In this document: positions 1-11,476 of the stretch, piece after piece
Position numbering within the stretch: the stretch's first letter is position 1
How the letters are laid out: every line of letters begins with the position of its first letter
NCBI GenBank assembly: GCA_015227615.1
Contig: JAALGZ010000014.1
Coordinates: 620,001-684,000 of the forward strand
Source of the DNA: Labyrinthula sp. Ha
Taxonomy: Eukaryota > Sar > Bigyra > Labyrinthulida > Labyrinthulaceae
Length of the DNA stretch: 64,000 nucleotides
Direction: 5' to 3'
Made by a program: the position numbers and the translations under genes
Notes under the pieces: model-generated
Told to the model about the DNA's origin: nothing
Seen by the model: the letters and a program-made list of their open reading frames with translations, nothing else
The model's database searches: none

Positions 1-10
1 CCCAATAAAG

Positions 11-235
11 GTGAAGATGAGTATGGTATTAAGTTTATTTTTATTCTTATTTTCAAATACTAGCATCATAATGGGTGTAACGGATGATGTTAAAACTAGA
101 CGTTCCTGGTATTTCTACGCTCAAAAAAAAACAGGCAACGTTCATAACCTCTGCTTCCGGGTTCATATCGAAATCAAGTCTGCTCAATTTGTTTTCTTTT
201 CGCTTAATTTTTTCAGCATTGAAAATTAGAAGCAA
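11..235. other. Short overlapping ORFs at window edge, strand unclear
   Basis: The plus frame (11-229, GTG or ATG at 17) would start with a signal-peptide-like hydrophobic run. The minus frame (235-53) has no ATG near its start but reads as a basic, protein-like stretch (KIKRKENKLSRLDFD). Only one, or neither, can be real. Nothing in either is recognisable and the window edge prevents checking for a neighbouring exon. The minus frame could be a terminal exon of a gene with small introns. Listed only as a possible fragment. Confidence 0.15.
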
Positions 236-2113
236 CTTAGAATTATAAAAGGAACAAACAAATTAAAATTGTAAACCCACAACCCCCCCCCCCAGTTATC
301 ATCAACTAAATACGAAATAGGTGCCACAAATTAACTCCCCCCCTCTATTACCTATGTTTACTAAGGTCAAGAAGACGATGTGTTTCTGAGTAATGCCTTG
401 TCAGGCAACTTAGGTCAAATTGTTACAGAAAAGGTAAACTGGTAACGGACTCCCTTCACACAGTCTACGTAAAAAAAGATGATGGAAACAATCTAAGAAA
501 CTGAGCTCATACTTGTAATCACTGTATAAAGCATGTATCGACTGTTTTTCCTGAAAGCTTTCTAAGACTGTGTGGATCAATTGTTCTTATGTGCTGCTTA
601 GACTTAGTTATTTAATTTGAAAAGAAATATTTTTATTCAAATAAATCTAATATTGCTTCTGATCATAATTAAATTTATGAGGTTGATAATTATCAAATAT
701 TTTTGACCTCATTACAATAGCAACTACTTATCAAGAATTTTTTAACCGTAAGAACAAGGGCTAAGAGAGGGTCTTTTCGCAATAGTGAAACCGTAAAACT
801 ATTTGTAATACAAACCATTAAGCTATTATTAGTCCGAAAATTATAATTACTTAATCAAAATCAGAAATGAACAATGAAAATCAAGTAATAAGAGAGATAT
901 TGATGAAAATTATATCAATAGAATAATATTGAACCAAACTCGATACCAAGGTGTAGTTAGAAAAGTATTGGAGTGAGAAAAATATTCAGTAAAATCTAGA
1001 AGTCGTTACATTTTTTATATGAAGTAATCTTTTTAACATTCAAAGCTTAATGGCTAGATTTGCAGGTGAAGTATATTGCTTTTTCCTCGTCCTGTAAAAT
1101 AAGCTACCACTGTTCCTTGTTCTTTTATCTAAATCACTGCGCCAAAAAATCCATTGGTACTTACTTATCGCAAATTATGGTAGTCTCTGATGTGTAGCAA
1201 AGAAAAAGCAAGAACTGTTACATATGATCTAGACTCTTTAATTTTTCTTCGCAGTTGGATATTCCACTACGGATACTTCTTTTTATAGCTATCATAATAT
1301 ATCGAATAATATTGCGCTCCATGGTTCATTGGCTAAGTCTGCATTTTTTTGCTTCATTTTTGCTACAGAAAACCATGCGAGTCACTGATAGTAGGTTCAT
1401 GTTCTACCATCATTGTTTTTTTTTATTCCAATGGCTCACAAAGCATAATGTCACAAAAAAAGAAACAGTAACATGGGTTCAAACCCCATATACTAGAGAA
1501 AACATTAATAGATTAACCAAGAGATATTAGAAAAAGGAGATGAATGCTATTCATATAAGAAGCAAAATTACTAAAAGAATATAAAAGTCGATCATGTGGC
1601 CAAGACTTCAATTGATACTCGTTGCAAAGTCAAAACTCACTCAAAGTGGATGGGAAACGCGTCATTGTCAATTAAAGTGAATCATAAAACCTCAACTTTG
1701 GATTGATATATCCTACTTAACTTAAAAAATACCCCTAGTTGCCACGCTTTAAAATTCTTGCTCACTTTATCCCTCTGCCTCTTCAAACCCCATTAAAACA
1801 AACTGGGTTTTCAACTACATCTTCATCAGATACGTATACTTGGAAAATAAACCTAAGATTTCCTTTTGTTATAGATATTTTCTTCTTTTCTTCACTAACC
1901 TCATGATTAATACTACACTGTTTGTCTTTTAGGATTATCACTTTTATTAATAATCAAACATGTACTTTTATATTATTATTTCCCAAAATATTATATCAAA
2001 CGAGTCTTATACGAATCCTGTCCATTTCGGTCAACTTAACTTGTCCGTTTAGGAAGTCTTCCGCAAAGTTGAATTCTACTGAAAGAGCCCACCATTGTCA
2101 AAACATAAAAAAA
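236..2113. other. Gene-poor AT-rich stretch
   Basis: No gene supported. Contains a run of 11 C (283-293), a second C-rich run near 336-343, and an open frame at 1255-1530 (91 codons from TTG, hydrophobic, no ATG near its start) that I do not accept as a gene. A tRNA T-arm-like hairpin at 1473-1489 lacks the rest of a tRNA. The last 100 bases before 2114 should contain the promoter and leader of the ARM-repeat gene; the A-rich bases just before its ATG are the only recognisable signal. Confidence 0.5.
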
Positions 2114-4438
2114 ATGAGTTCCCCTGCGATCAAGGAATACGAAGATAACTTGCATATACTTTCGATGCGGTCTACAACCCCCGAGGAACGTGAAAAGGCA
2201 GCGTTGAACATAAAGTTTTCCATAGACAACAACGAAGGAAAAGGTGTTGACAAGTATGCGCTAAAGCACTTAAATTTTTATGTGAAGTTTTTTAGAAGGC
2301 TATATGATCGATCTGATGGAGATAAAACTCTGGCTCAGGCAATTTTCCAAATAGTTTGGCGACTCACTCAGGTCAGAGATAGCAGCAAGCCCATTTTAGA
2401 AGCGAAAGTACCCCAACTTTGCCTTGATCTGGTAGAGCAAGCCTCATATAAACTTAAGGTTTTTACCATTGTGTTCTTTATGTTAGAACACTCAAACATG
2501 GGTAAAGAGCTCGTGGAACTTGGATTTATTCCGTTGCTCCTAAAAAATGCAGATGTTGTCGAAACCTTCATTACAGATTCTGAGAACAGAGGGTTTTTGT
2601 TGAAGCCAAGAAAATTCGTGTATTTTGCCCTGAAGTACTTTGCATCGGATAAGCGTTTTGTGCCGAATTTGATTGCTGATGGGGCTGTTGAAATAATAAA
2701 GAAGACCTGTTTTCAGGGTCCAATGTTCCAACCTAAAGGCTTAAATGAAGTGCAAAAGAAAGAGGTGGAAGATGATGCCGATGGCATAGTAAGGATTTCT
2801 TTGGATATTCTGTTTTACCTGGTTGAGGGCTTAAAAAGTTTTAGAGCTGAAGGGATTAACCTCGTAGAAATAGATATAAAGAAGCAGGAATCTAAGGAAG
2901 AGAGAGTAGAAGTTAATGTTGATTCTCCAAGAAGTGAATATTTATCAAAAGCGGTGGATTTGGATATTTCAAAAGTAGGGCTGTCAGGAGAGCCTTCTGC
3001 CGAGAAATCCACTTCAACAAATTTAGTTCCTACAGCAAGCAAGAGAATTCCGCCACTTGCAGAAATAATTTCTTCCAACCAAGAAGTAACTTCTTCAAAA
3101 AAACAGACTGACAAGGTTAAATATCTTATGCTTGATCAAGCAAACAAGTTGATTTTGGATCTAAAGAGAAACAAGTTTTTTATCGAGTTTGTACGACAAG
3201 CTGAAAATAAAATTACAGACAGTGCGCTAACAGCCCTTTCCTGTGTAGATGTCCTTGCACCGTTTGCTCATTTATTGGTTGAGGATGACGAGGTTCTCTT
3301 TAGTATAAATACCCTTTGTAGAGTGGCCACCGAGTATTCAAACCTGAGGAGGGAGTTAGCTCTAAAAGGACTTCATCGTTTCTGGACTATCAAGCACAAG
3401 AGAGACCTTTTCCTAAATACAAACGTCTTTTCCATGTCTGCCTCAATCGGGCTGGATCTCCGCAATGTAGGAGACGATGTTGTTCAAAGCATGACCTCGT
3501 TTATGCTGAAGTTAAGTGAGAGGCCAAAGCTTGCAAATTTTATTGCATGTGAAACAGATTGGCCTATGATCATGGTTTATATTCTAGAAAAAAGTAAGAA
3601 AACTTTCGAAATAAAATCAGAAGGGTCTACTAAGTTGTTTTTTAAAGCCAAGAAGCGTATTAGCCGTGCTTTGACTTCAAGAAACGTTGCCATTCCGACA
3701 AACTTTAGTTGGGATGTATCCGAACTATTACAAACAAGAGCGGGAAAAATTTTGTTCACATTTTTCAATCTTTCCCTTTTTTCTCAAAATCTAGCTCCGG
3801 CGTTTATAGAAACAGGGGCCATTGTGTCTTTAAAAAAACTTACAGAGAACGATCAACATCCGCTCGTGGCAATTATAGCTAAATTAATTTTATGCAACGC
3901 CCTAGGATACAGTGAGGCAAATACCTATAACGAAGCTTTAATACCAGTATTATCAAGATCTGATGTGAATAGGTATTTGAATTTGTTACGTGAGGGCCCT
4001 CCAATCTCGAGTATTAGTACTTTCAATAGAACATCAATAGCAGTTTCTTTGGTTAATGCTTTTGGCTCGCTGCGCAACAGAAAAGTATTTCGTATGGAAA
4101 ATGCAGCACTTCTATGCATAGATCTTCTTTCTCAAGTATGTAGCAATAATCTGCACGGAACTACTTCCGATGCAGCGCTTGTACGGGCATATACTAGTTT
4201 GATTACGGAGTTTTTGAAAGATGGAAATATGTTCTCTCGCGTATCGTCCAATCCCGAAACTGTTGCAAAGCTTAGGGAATCCTTAGAGGTTGTGGAGAAA
4301 CTTGTCTCAGAGACTTCGTCAGTTCAGTTGCAAGGAGAACAAGTTGAGGAAACTCCTCTATCATTGATCTTACCTGCAGAAACAGCGTTCTTGCAGTCTT
4401 TAGATGATATTTATTATCAACTAGATGTGCACAACTAA
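2114..4438 (+). CDS. ARM/HEAT-repeat-like protein, unrecognised
   Basis: An uninterrupted 774-codon frame starting at the first ATG in an A-rich context (aaaaATGa) and ending in TAA. The frame is open further upstream to 1922, but only from a TTG, so the ATG at 2114 is preferred. The protein is mostly amphipathic helices with ARM-like signatures (for example LVELGFIPLLLKNADVV and FIETGAIVSLKKLTEN), giving two helical-repeat blocks of about residues 1-220 and 360-730. Between them is a charged, Ser/Glu/Lys-rich linker of low complexity, about residues 240-345. Such proteins are usually scaffolds or chaperone-type adaptors; no specific family is evident, although an UNC-45/importin-like fold is plausible. 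It converges on the downstream helicase gene with 170 bases between the stops. No introns were needed. Confidence 0.85.
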   Translation: MSSPAIKEYEDNLHILSMRSTTPEEREKAALNIKFSIDNNEGKGVDKYALKHLNFYVKFFRRLYDRSDGDKTLAQAIFQIVWRLTQVRDSSKPILEAKVPQLCLDLVEQASYKLKVFTIVFFMLEHSNMGKELVELGFIPLLLKNADVVETFITDSENRGFLLKPRKFVYFALKYFASDKRFVPNLIADGAVEIIKKTCFQGPMFQPKGLNEVQKKEVEDDADGIVRISLDILFYLVEGLKSFRAEGINLVEIDIKKQESKEERVEVNVDSPRSEYLSKAVDLDISKVGLSGEPSAEKSTSTNLVPTASKRIPPLAEIISSNQEVTSSKKQTDKVKYLMLDQANKLILDLKRNKFFIEFVRQAENKITDSALTALSCVDVLAPFAHLLVEDDEVLFSINTLCRVATEYSNLRRELALKGLHRFWTIKHKRDLFLNTNVFSMSASIGLDLRNVGDDVVQSMTSFMLKLSERPKLANFIACETDWPMIMVYILEKSKKTFEIKSEGSTKLFFKAKKRISRALTSRNVAIPTNFSWDVSELLQTRAGKILFTFFNLSLFSQNLAPAFIETGAIVSLKKLTENDQHPLVAIIAKLILCNALGYSEANTYNEALIPVLSRSDVNRYLNLLREGPPISSISTFNRTSIAVSLVNAFGSLRNRKVFRMENAALLCIDLLSQVCSNNLHGTTSDAALVRAYTSLITEFLKDGNMFSRVSSNPETVAKLRESLEVVEKLVSETSSVQLQGEQVEETPLSLILPAETAFLQSLDDIYYQLDVHN

Positions 4439-4608
4439 CTCTATTCTGCAATTCACATGAGAATAGATGGAAACAAGCGGTTGTTTTTATAGTTTTTTAA
4501 CTAGTTAGTTCCACTAAAGTAGTTTCATATTCTAACCTAGCAAAAGCTGTAGCAATCGCAACACACAACCCACCCAGATGCATAAAGTGTAAAAATGAGA
4601 ATACTTGA

Positions 4609-5860
4609 TTAAGCGCAGTACGTTCTTTTATCAATTTCCGAAGGAATGGGCTTAACTTCTGTTCCAAGTTCTTTTTCAATCTGAAAAAGGCTATTCTTGT
4701 CTTCTAAAGTAATCAGGTTAATTGCCAGCCCCAGATGTCCAAATCTGCCTGACCTACCAATACGATGCAAGTACGTTTCAGAATTTCTTGGGAAGTCAAA
4801 ATTGATGACAACATTTACTGACTGAATATCAATGCCCCTCGTAAACAAGTCAGTAGATACTAAATGCCTAGTTCCTCCAGATCTAAATTCATGAAACACT
4901 TTATTTCGATGCTGCTGCTGCATTTTAGAATGAATATAAAAACAACTATATCCAAGTTGGGTAATCTTCTTTGCCAGTAACTCGACTCTGTTTACACTAT
5001 TACAAAAGATCATACTTTGATTTATTTCCAGCTTAGAAAACAGTGTGTTCAAACAATGAACTTTCTGTCTCTCCTCAACAAACGCGTAGTACTGAGTGAC
5101 TCCCTTTAAAGTGAGTTCCGGCATAAGGCTTATTTGTGCAGGATTTTTCATCCATTTTTTCTTGAACTCCTTGACCGCAACCGGAAAAGTTGCAGAAAAA
5201 AGCATAAGCTGCCTGTTGGGACTCGTTTTATTCAGAAGAGATTCCAAGGTTTCTTGAAACTCAGGAGAGAGTAGTTTATCAGCTTCATCGAACACAACTG
5301 TAGTACAATTTTCTAGTTTGGCTATATTCTTGCTTGCTAGGTCCAATATTCTTCCTGGAGTTGCGACTATAAGTTGAACTGGGTTGTACAAGCGCATTAT
5401 GTCATCTTTCAACGAAGTTCCTCCTGTCGTGACCATGACATCTATGTCCATATGCTTCGCCATACTCTTTACCACAGAGGAAGTTTGAAGCGCTAGTTCT
5501 CGTGTTGGGACAAGGATCAAAGTTTGAATTGTATTTTTTTTCGTTTCGTCAAGATTATTTAAACAGGGGATAACAAAAGCTCCTGTTTTTCCCGTCCCAT
5601 TTTTAGCGCGAGCTAGAATGCTTTTTCCTGCGAGAGCCAAAGGGATCGTTTCCTCTTGTACAGGTGATGGCTTTTCATAACCCATTTCAAAAATTCCTGT
5701 AAGAAGCTATGTGTTTTAGTTGTTCTGGAATATGTACTGATTTCTTCAGGAAGAAGTCTTCAAAATCATTTCCTTTTGTCTTAGTAACATCTTCTGTTTT
5801 AAAACGTTTATCATTCAAGGGATCGATTACTTTTACGGCCTGTTTTTGAGTAGCTGGCAT
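4609..5860 (-). CDS. DHH1: DEAD-box RNA helicase, DDX6/Dhh1 family (two exons)
   Basis: ATP-dependent RNA helicase of mRNA decapping, translational repression and P-bodies. Exon 1 is 5860-5738 (41 codons) and exon 2 is 5706-4609, separated by a 31-nt GT-AG intron at 5707-5737. Splicing restores [20 protein letters not shown], matching the conserved DDX6 N-terminus around the Q motif (PSPVQ). Visible motifs in order: [10 protein letters not shown] (Walker A), [19 protein letters not shown] in [11 protein letters not shown] in [29 protein letters not shown] and [10 protein letters not shown]. Total 406 residues, ending shortly after the helicase core, so without the Q/P-rich tail of animal DDX6. 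Two nearby acceptor AGs exist; only the upstream one keeps frame and family sequence. The gene converges on the ARM-repeat gene. Identification is very secure. Confidence 0.96.
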
Positions 5861-8800
5861 TCTATGAAAGAATTATGAATGAATGAGATGGAATTACCTA
5901 AGTTTTATTAAGAGATGGATTAAGTTTTTTTAGAGTTTTGATATTTCTCAGTTATTCTAGGATCTTTTTTTTCTGATATTGATCATTTCGTTCTATTTTT
6001 GGGCAAAATATTACTTCCAGTAACGAGATATATATTTTATATCTAGGGAAGTCAAAGTTATGCGGTAACGAGAAATCTTCTCGTATGATGAGAAGAAGAT
6101 TTTATATTTTTAATATATGTTACTAAACTAAGACTTTTCTTTCCATATTTCCCTTTAACCAGCTTCAAGAAGAGCAATTAATAGTAAGTATACAACCTGA
6201 ATAATTTTATGGATATGCCTATTTACATCGCAAAAAATCCCACAAATAATTAAGCTTTCCGGTAAAATCTTAGTTATACAGGGGGGTACTTAAATTAATC
6301 CTTTCATTTTTGGTATTTGGTTTTGGTATGGAGATCTTTTGAATTTTGGTGACGAATCTGTATTTCTATGAATGAATATTGATTATAACCTTGATTCATT
6401 TTCTTAATTGCCTATGTCTGTACTATTAATTATAATTGCTATATGGCGGCCAAAAACTACTACTTTTTATTGATAAAAACATATTTACTCTACTTTTTGG
6501 TACTCAAATATTAGTAAGAACTTAACTAACAGCAAATGATTTACACTTGACCCGACCCAAACGTGGGGATCATTAAATATCTTAAACAACAATAAACATG
6601 ATTGAAAATAGTTGACATGAATGCTTAACTATAAATGACTTATAGAAACTCTGTGACATAGGTTACACTAAGATAAGAGTTCTATAACGAACAATCTGAG
6701 GTTTTCATAACAGGAACAATTTAAAATTCTTGTGTCACACTTCAATTTTGAATAACAAATACTGAATCCTGAATGAAATACGGAAAATGACAGAATATTT
6801 TTAATCAGGCTTTAACCAAGATGGCGATACTTTTCTTTTCAAAGGAAACTTAACTCTAGTTTGAGTTTGCTTGGCTCTTTGAATTTTAGTAAAATTGCTT
6901 CCTGATTTTAAACTCTACGTTCATTAGAAAATGGCGAGCATAATTTCTATTTGTCATCTGTAATCAGGCTAAAGACTTATTTTCTAGTTAGGGAAATGAT
7001 TTCATATCATTATTTTTTTTTGTTTTACTGAAGGTTAGTTTGTTTCAAAGTTTATATAGCAATTAGAACACTATCCTTGTAAGTGAACATAGACCACTTT
7101 ATATTCTTGAGAGTCTGTCATTGCCTTCCTTGAACACACGTGGCTAGTAATAAAATTTAGCCATTTATATCTCTACTTTCTGGGAATAAATGAGCTTCTC
7201 TTACCAATAATTAAATATGGTTATTGAACTTCTTACCTTCATAATTGAAACTAAGTAATTATGTATCTGAGCCTACCTAACTAAGATTAGAACTTAAGCC
7301 AACTGTTATTCCTGCTTGAATAGTCAGTAATTCATGACTGGTGGGGACCTAAGCAACCCGATTTTGTTGTGTATTATTTGGTGATTAAAACTCCCTTTAG
7401 GGAAAAGTATTCATGGTATTATATGTGTCTACAAACTTCAACGACTAGAATATAAAAACATAGGTTAGATATTTGAAGATGATAGAAATAAGTGCCAGTT
7501 TTGCAAGAAAAACACAGCAACTAGCCAAACGGATATGAACAGGATTTTCATAGCATACTGAATGTAGCATATTTTCCGAGAATAAAAATAAAAAACCTGT
7601 TAATTCCTTAATACTTATGCCAAAAGTGAGACAATCTCCCTAGGACAAGCTCAGCACACAAGTTTTTCTTATGACCTCAAAGAAAAATGAAATTTTAAAC
7701 GTGGTTGAGAGCTGTGGGGAAGTGAGTTGAGTTCCAGGTTAACTTCAAAAGTAGGATTACAATGTCGTACTATGACACGTCTTGATGTGTGCACTTACAA
7801 GCTAATATTGAAATTCAACATTTTGAAAAGGTTTTAGATGTACACTGGAAACATACTTTAGAAACCTTCATATCATATACAGCAATAATTATATGCATAT
7901 GATATCCCGAATCTCAAAACACCAATTTTGAATGAATGGAGTGACTGAGCTTTCAAGTGGCAAAATAATTATATTTATAACATTATCCTTGGTACTGTCG
8001 TAGTTCAATGCGTACTACATCTAATATAGTTGTCACAATTTTAGGCTTTCACACCATATTTCCGTGTGATATCTTAATATTGTTCAGTCTAATGCATGAA
8101 AGAAGGTGATGATTTTAATTTGATACAATAAAATAATAAAGTTCTTAGTATATTTTATTAGGTAATTTTTTTGACATTTTTTACTGAGTACCGGGCGAGC
8201 GTTGCCAACAATTCCAGTTATATGCTCTTTGATTAATCGATAAAAGAGCGACTACACATGCTCAATTCATTTTCACCTAGAGATCATATAAGGTAGAACA
8301 TGAAAATAGAGCCCAAAGTAAGATGAGTTCATAGATTAAATATTTTATGAAGAATCAAACTATGATGAGCCGATTCTTTAGTCAATCTGAGCAGTTATCT
8401 GGCTTATTAGGCTTTCTCATAATGCCCTGAAAAATTATGCACGCTACTTATGTTAAAACCATTGAAGTAAATCACCGCAACTTCTTCAGCTTTTCATAAG
8501 GGAAAGGATCATAGTTGTCAAATTTTTAGAATATGATAGTAAGGGTAGCTTTTATGGCTCTGCAATTGATGAACTGTGACTCATCTGATCTAAGACAATA
8601 CATGGTAAAAAATATCATGAAAACTTATTTCTAAGTGGAGCAGTTTGCTTAGTCGCCTTCTAGCTTATAAACTCCCCATTAATAGAGCGGATTATGGATA
8701 CTGTACTTGTTTAGGTAAGATATAGTTGCTGTGTTAGAATTATAAGGCCAAAACTGCTGACATAAAAAAGAATAAAACTGAAAATAGTTTCTTAAGCGTG

Positions 8801-9849
8801 TTATCTACAATCTCGAAGAAACAGTTAACAGTTGGAATAAATAGGCATTTTAGTTAAGTCTTACTTTACACGAAAGCAATATATGAAGAACGAGCGGAAA
8901 AGATAGATGTAATAAGAGCATCATAATGGATAGTATATGAACACCTTTTCAGTCGTATGGAAATTATTATAGACTGTTTGCAGCTTAGCCACACTCAGTG
9001 AACTTATCACAGATTGAAGGGCTAGAATAAGACTTAGGAAGTATACGAGAAGTAATTCGTTGCAAGAGTTTTAAAAAAGCACAGAGGCAAAAGAAATGAA
9101 AAACTAGGATCTTCAGTACCAAATCTTGAGGCAATCATATATTGAAGCCAGTTATATACAAGGATGCACTGATCAAATACTTTAACTATAAACTTCACTA
9201 GGAATCACTCAAGTGCATAGTCCCAAACAAATTTTTCTATAGATCTTAATGAAATGATAAGTTTACCAATCAAACGCTAAACTTGCTCTAGTTACAAGTA
9301 ATAATAAGTCTTAAGCCACCAAGTAACTCTAAACTATAGCCCAACTAAATTAAATCTGTTGTTGCTTTACTACGGGAAGAGAAAGTTATGAATTCTACTC
9401 GAAAGCTGAGTTTAAAACTTTTTGAAAGTCACATAGACACCATCAAGTCAGCAACACATTGTAAGGCGAGCTTTGTAAAGACATAAATGAAAAGTTAATA
9501 TTTTATTGAAAAAAATGAAAAATGACTGGCACAGGCGACTTAAGATTAGGGTATTTATAAATGCGTCAGTAAAACATTCTTCCGTTGCCACAACCAACAT
9601 ACTTCTCTAAACAAACCATAGTTCTAGGAATACATTTATCTGCAAAATTTTGGGGTTTCAGAGATGTAAACAGAACGCAAAAAGCTGTCAAGTTCTGAGT
9701 GAGAACACTATCTCGTACCTTCTAGCAAAGAACCAGAGTACATGAATCAACTTATACAACGACCAAACTGAGTCTGTGTCAAATCTGATGGGCTTATAGG
9801 TGCAGTAACTACTTACTTACTCTCATTTACCACAAGTACGAAGATTTTG
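5861..9849. other. Long AT-rich region without a recognisable gene
   Basis: About 4 kb with stops in all frames and no peptide stretch that I could connect to a family. The first few hundred bases presumably hold the helicase promoter (minus strand). No tRNA-like cloverleaf, no tandem array and no long inverted repeat was seen by eye. Confidence 0.5.
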
Positions 9850-10190
9850 TCAATTAAAAAACTGCGAAGGAAAGGCTTTGAAAAAGTCGAAGGGAAAGGC
9901 CTCTGTCACCGCACCTGCTTGCAGATGGGGCTTTTCGAAATTTCCTGTCGAACGTGAAGCCATATCTACCATCATATCTGAAGAACTTGCTTCGCAAGTT
10001 ACGAATGTTAAAGCTTGAAGAGACAGGTCTTTGGTACTCGAAGTTAAACTTGAGTAAACCAAAATTAAGCCTTGAAGCGCGAAAAAAGATACAAGAGGAA
10101 ATGAACCGGGAAACATAATACAAAGAACACCAGTCAGTACCACCAGTCGAGGACCCAGTAGGGTATCAACCGAACCAAGAGCACCATCAG
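9850..10190 (-). other. Open frame in GC-richer island, possible exon
   Basis: A minus-strand frame stays open from about 10190 to a stop at 9850 and encodes a mainly hydrophobic N-terminal half followed by a polar half. The same DNA also carries protein-like stretches on the plus strand in two frames (for example LRKLRMLKLEETGLWYSKL around 9985-10045), which are interrupted by stops. Base composition is richer in G and C than the surroundings. It may be a downstream exon of the membrane-protein candidate at 10321-10872, an independent gene, or a decayed one. Strand assignment is uncertain. Confidence 0.25.
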
Positions 10191-10320
10191 ATCAATAACG
10201 GGAACAACTCCCTTTGACGGACCCGCCCACTATTCTCTCCCAGCTCACACTTTTTGTTTAAACAATTTTTAACAGACCCACATTTATTCCCATGAAACTT
10301 TACCAGGAGGCGAACATATG

Positions 10321-10872
10321 CTAGAAGGTCTTCCCAAGAAACAACCTCCAGAACAGTCCAGTTAGTAAGACGTGCACGAAGCCTCGAACCGCTAGAATGT
10401 CCGGAACTAATAGGTCAGGTGTAAGAAACATTCCAATTCCTAGAATTACTGTCAGCACTGAACATATGGAACAGAATGATACAATTTGCTTGGCCCGAAG
10501 AAAGAACATGATCACCAGATGCCCTTCCATTACAACATAAAGATCAAGCCCGAGCCCCCCAACCAACCGTGAAAAAATAAAAAGCTCCAGTAGCACCTCC
10601 AATAACTCCCTGAATGCTTCCACTGAATCATTATGTACCTTAATACACCAAAACCATTCACACCAGCTAAATACCCGGCCTTCTCCGAATCCGATCGAGA
10701 CACTAGATACACAAGAGCCAGAAAGCAGGCACATCGCAACAACACACATCCAAATCCTGCTGAAGTCGTCTAGATCGCCTTAACACCGTCTCAAAGACTC
10801 GGCTCAATCTCTTAAGGAAGTTCCTATAGAGCGCAAGAAGTTTCTTCGTCCCACTTACAAGATTTCTGTCAT
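10321..10872 (-). CDS. Candidate spliced membrane-protein gene, exon structure unresolved
   Basis: Starting from ATG at 10872, five codons are followed by a good 35-nt GT-AG intron (10824-10858). Splicing yields a basic N-terminus MTEILNFLKRLSRVFETVLR and continues RRSRRLQQDLDV before a stop. A second open frame runs from about 10749 to the TAG at 10321 and contains helix-like segments (VEAFRELLEVLLELFIFSRL, then IVSFCSICSVLTVILGIGMF). A 46-nt GT-AG removal near 10700 would join the two, giving about 150 residues. The overall pattern of an amphipathic N-terminus followed by paired hydrophobic helices is reminiscent of PEX11-type peroxisomal proteins, but no diagnostic motif is present and this is a guess. 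Other frames in the same interval (GVIGGATGAFYFF) also look protein-like, so the splicing is not settled. Confidence 0.4.
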
Positions 10873-11476
10873 GCTTTTGTTTTTCCTATTATGTTTGCTT
10901 TGAGTTTGAGGAACTGCCAAACCCCTGCTTGAAACCCTATAAATAACCAATGAGAGTTCAAGACCCTATTATAGGAACCAATAAGAATAGCCATGTAGAG
11001 TAAGTAATTAATTAGGCGTTAGGATCACATGCAACGAAAAAGGTTAGGCCATTTGGCCCAGTTGACTCCTTTAGCATATCTATCTATTCTTCAGAATTAG
11101 TTATTAGTACTTAATGACGTGTTCGTTGGAAAAAGAGTTAAAGGATAATTTGGGCGTTTAATTTGGAAGAACATTACAAAATATCATGGTGCAAAACGTA
11201 GAAACTTGACCGTTTAAACGCATACAAAAAAAATCAAAAAGATTTTTTTGAATTTATTCGTTTCAGTTTTTATGTTTATTTGTAAGCAAATCATAACAGG
11301 TGTTTAAACTGTCTTGGGCAAAGAGAGAACTAAAATAACCTTACATACGAGAAGAAGTTCCACAGACCGGAAAAGTTGGACGTGGGAATTTTAATAGATC
11401 AATTTGACCAATAAAAGGTATATTCTTATCGCAGGTGCGCTTTATCAACCGTGAGCAGATTATCCCTTCTTTCCTG
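10873..11476. other. Intergenic region
   Basis: No gene seen. Contains a local imperfect duplication near 10930-10990, in which a segment beginning accctata and including accaat is followed by a second variant beginning accctatt. This interval should contain the divergent promoters of the 10.3-10.9 kb candidate and the 11.5 kb gene. Confidence 0.4.

Noticed and set aside
283-293. Run of 11 C, and the nine-G run at 41647-41655
   Set aside because: Simple homopolymers with no associated structure; possible sequencing-length uncertainty only.
1473-1489. Perfect tRNA T-arm-like hairpin (ATGGG-TTCAAAC-CCCAT)
   Set aside because: No pairing acceptor stem, anticodon arm or D arm is found upstream, even allowing an intron; the preceding bases are an A-rich run.
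1255-1530. 91-codon ORF from TTG
   Set aside because: No ATG near the start and a low-complexity hydrophobic sequence; an acceptor-like site at its start is not matched by an upstream exon.
10098-10115. In-frame TAA and TGA in a protein-like plus-strand frame, suggesting ciliate-type stop reassignment
   Set aside because: All recognisable genes in the window end properly at TAA, TAG or TGA and none contains an in-frame stop that must be read as an amino acid.
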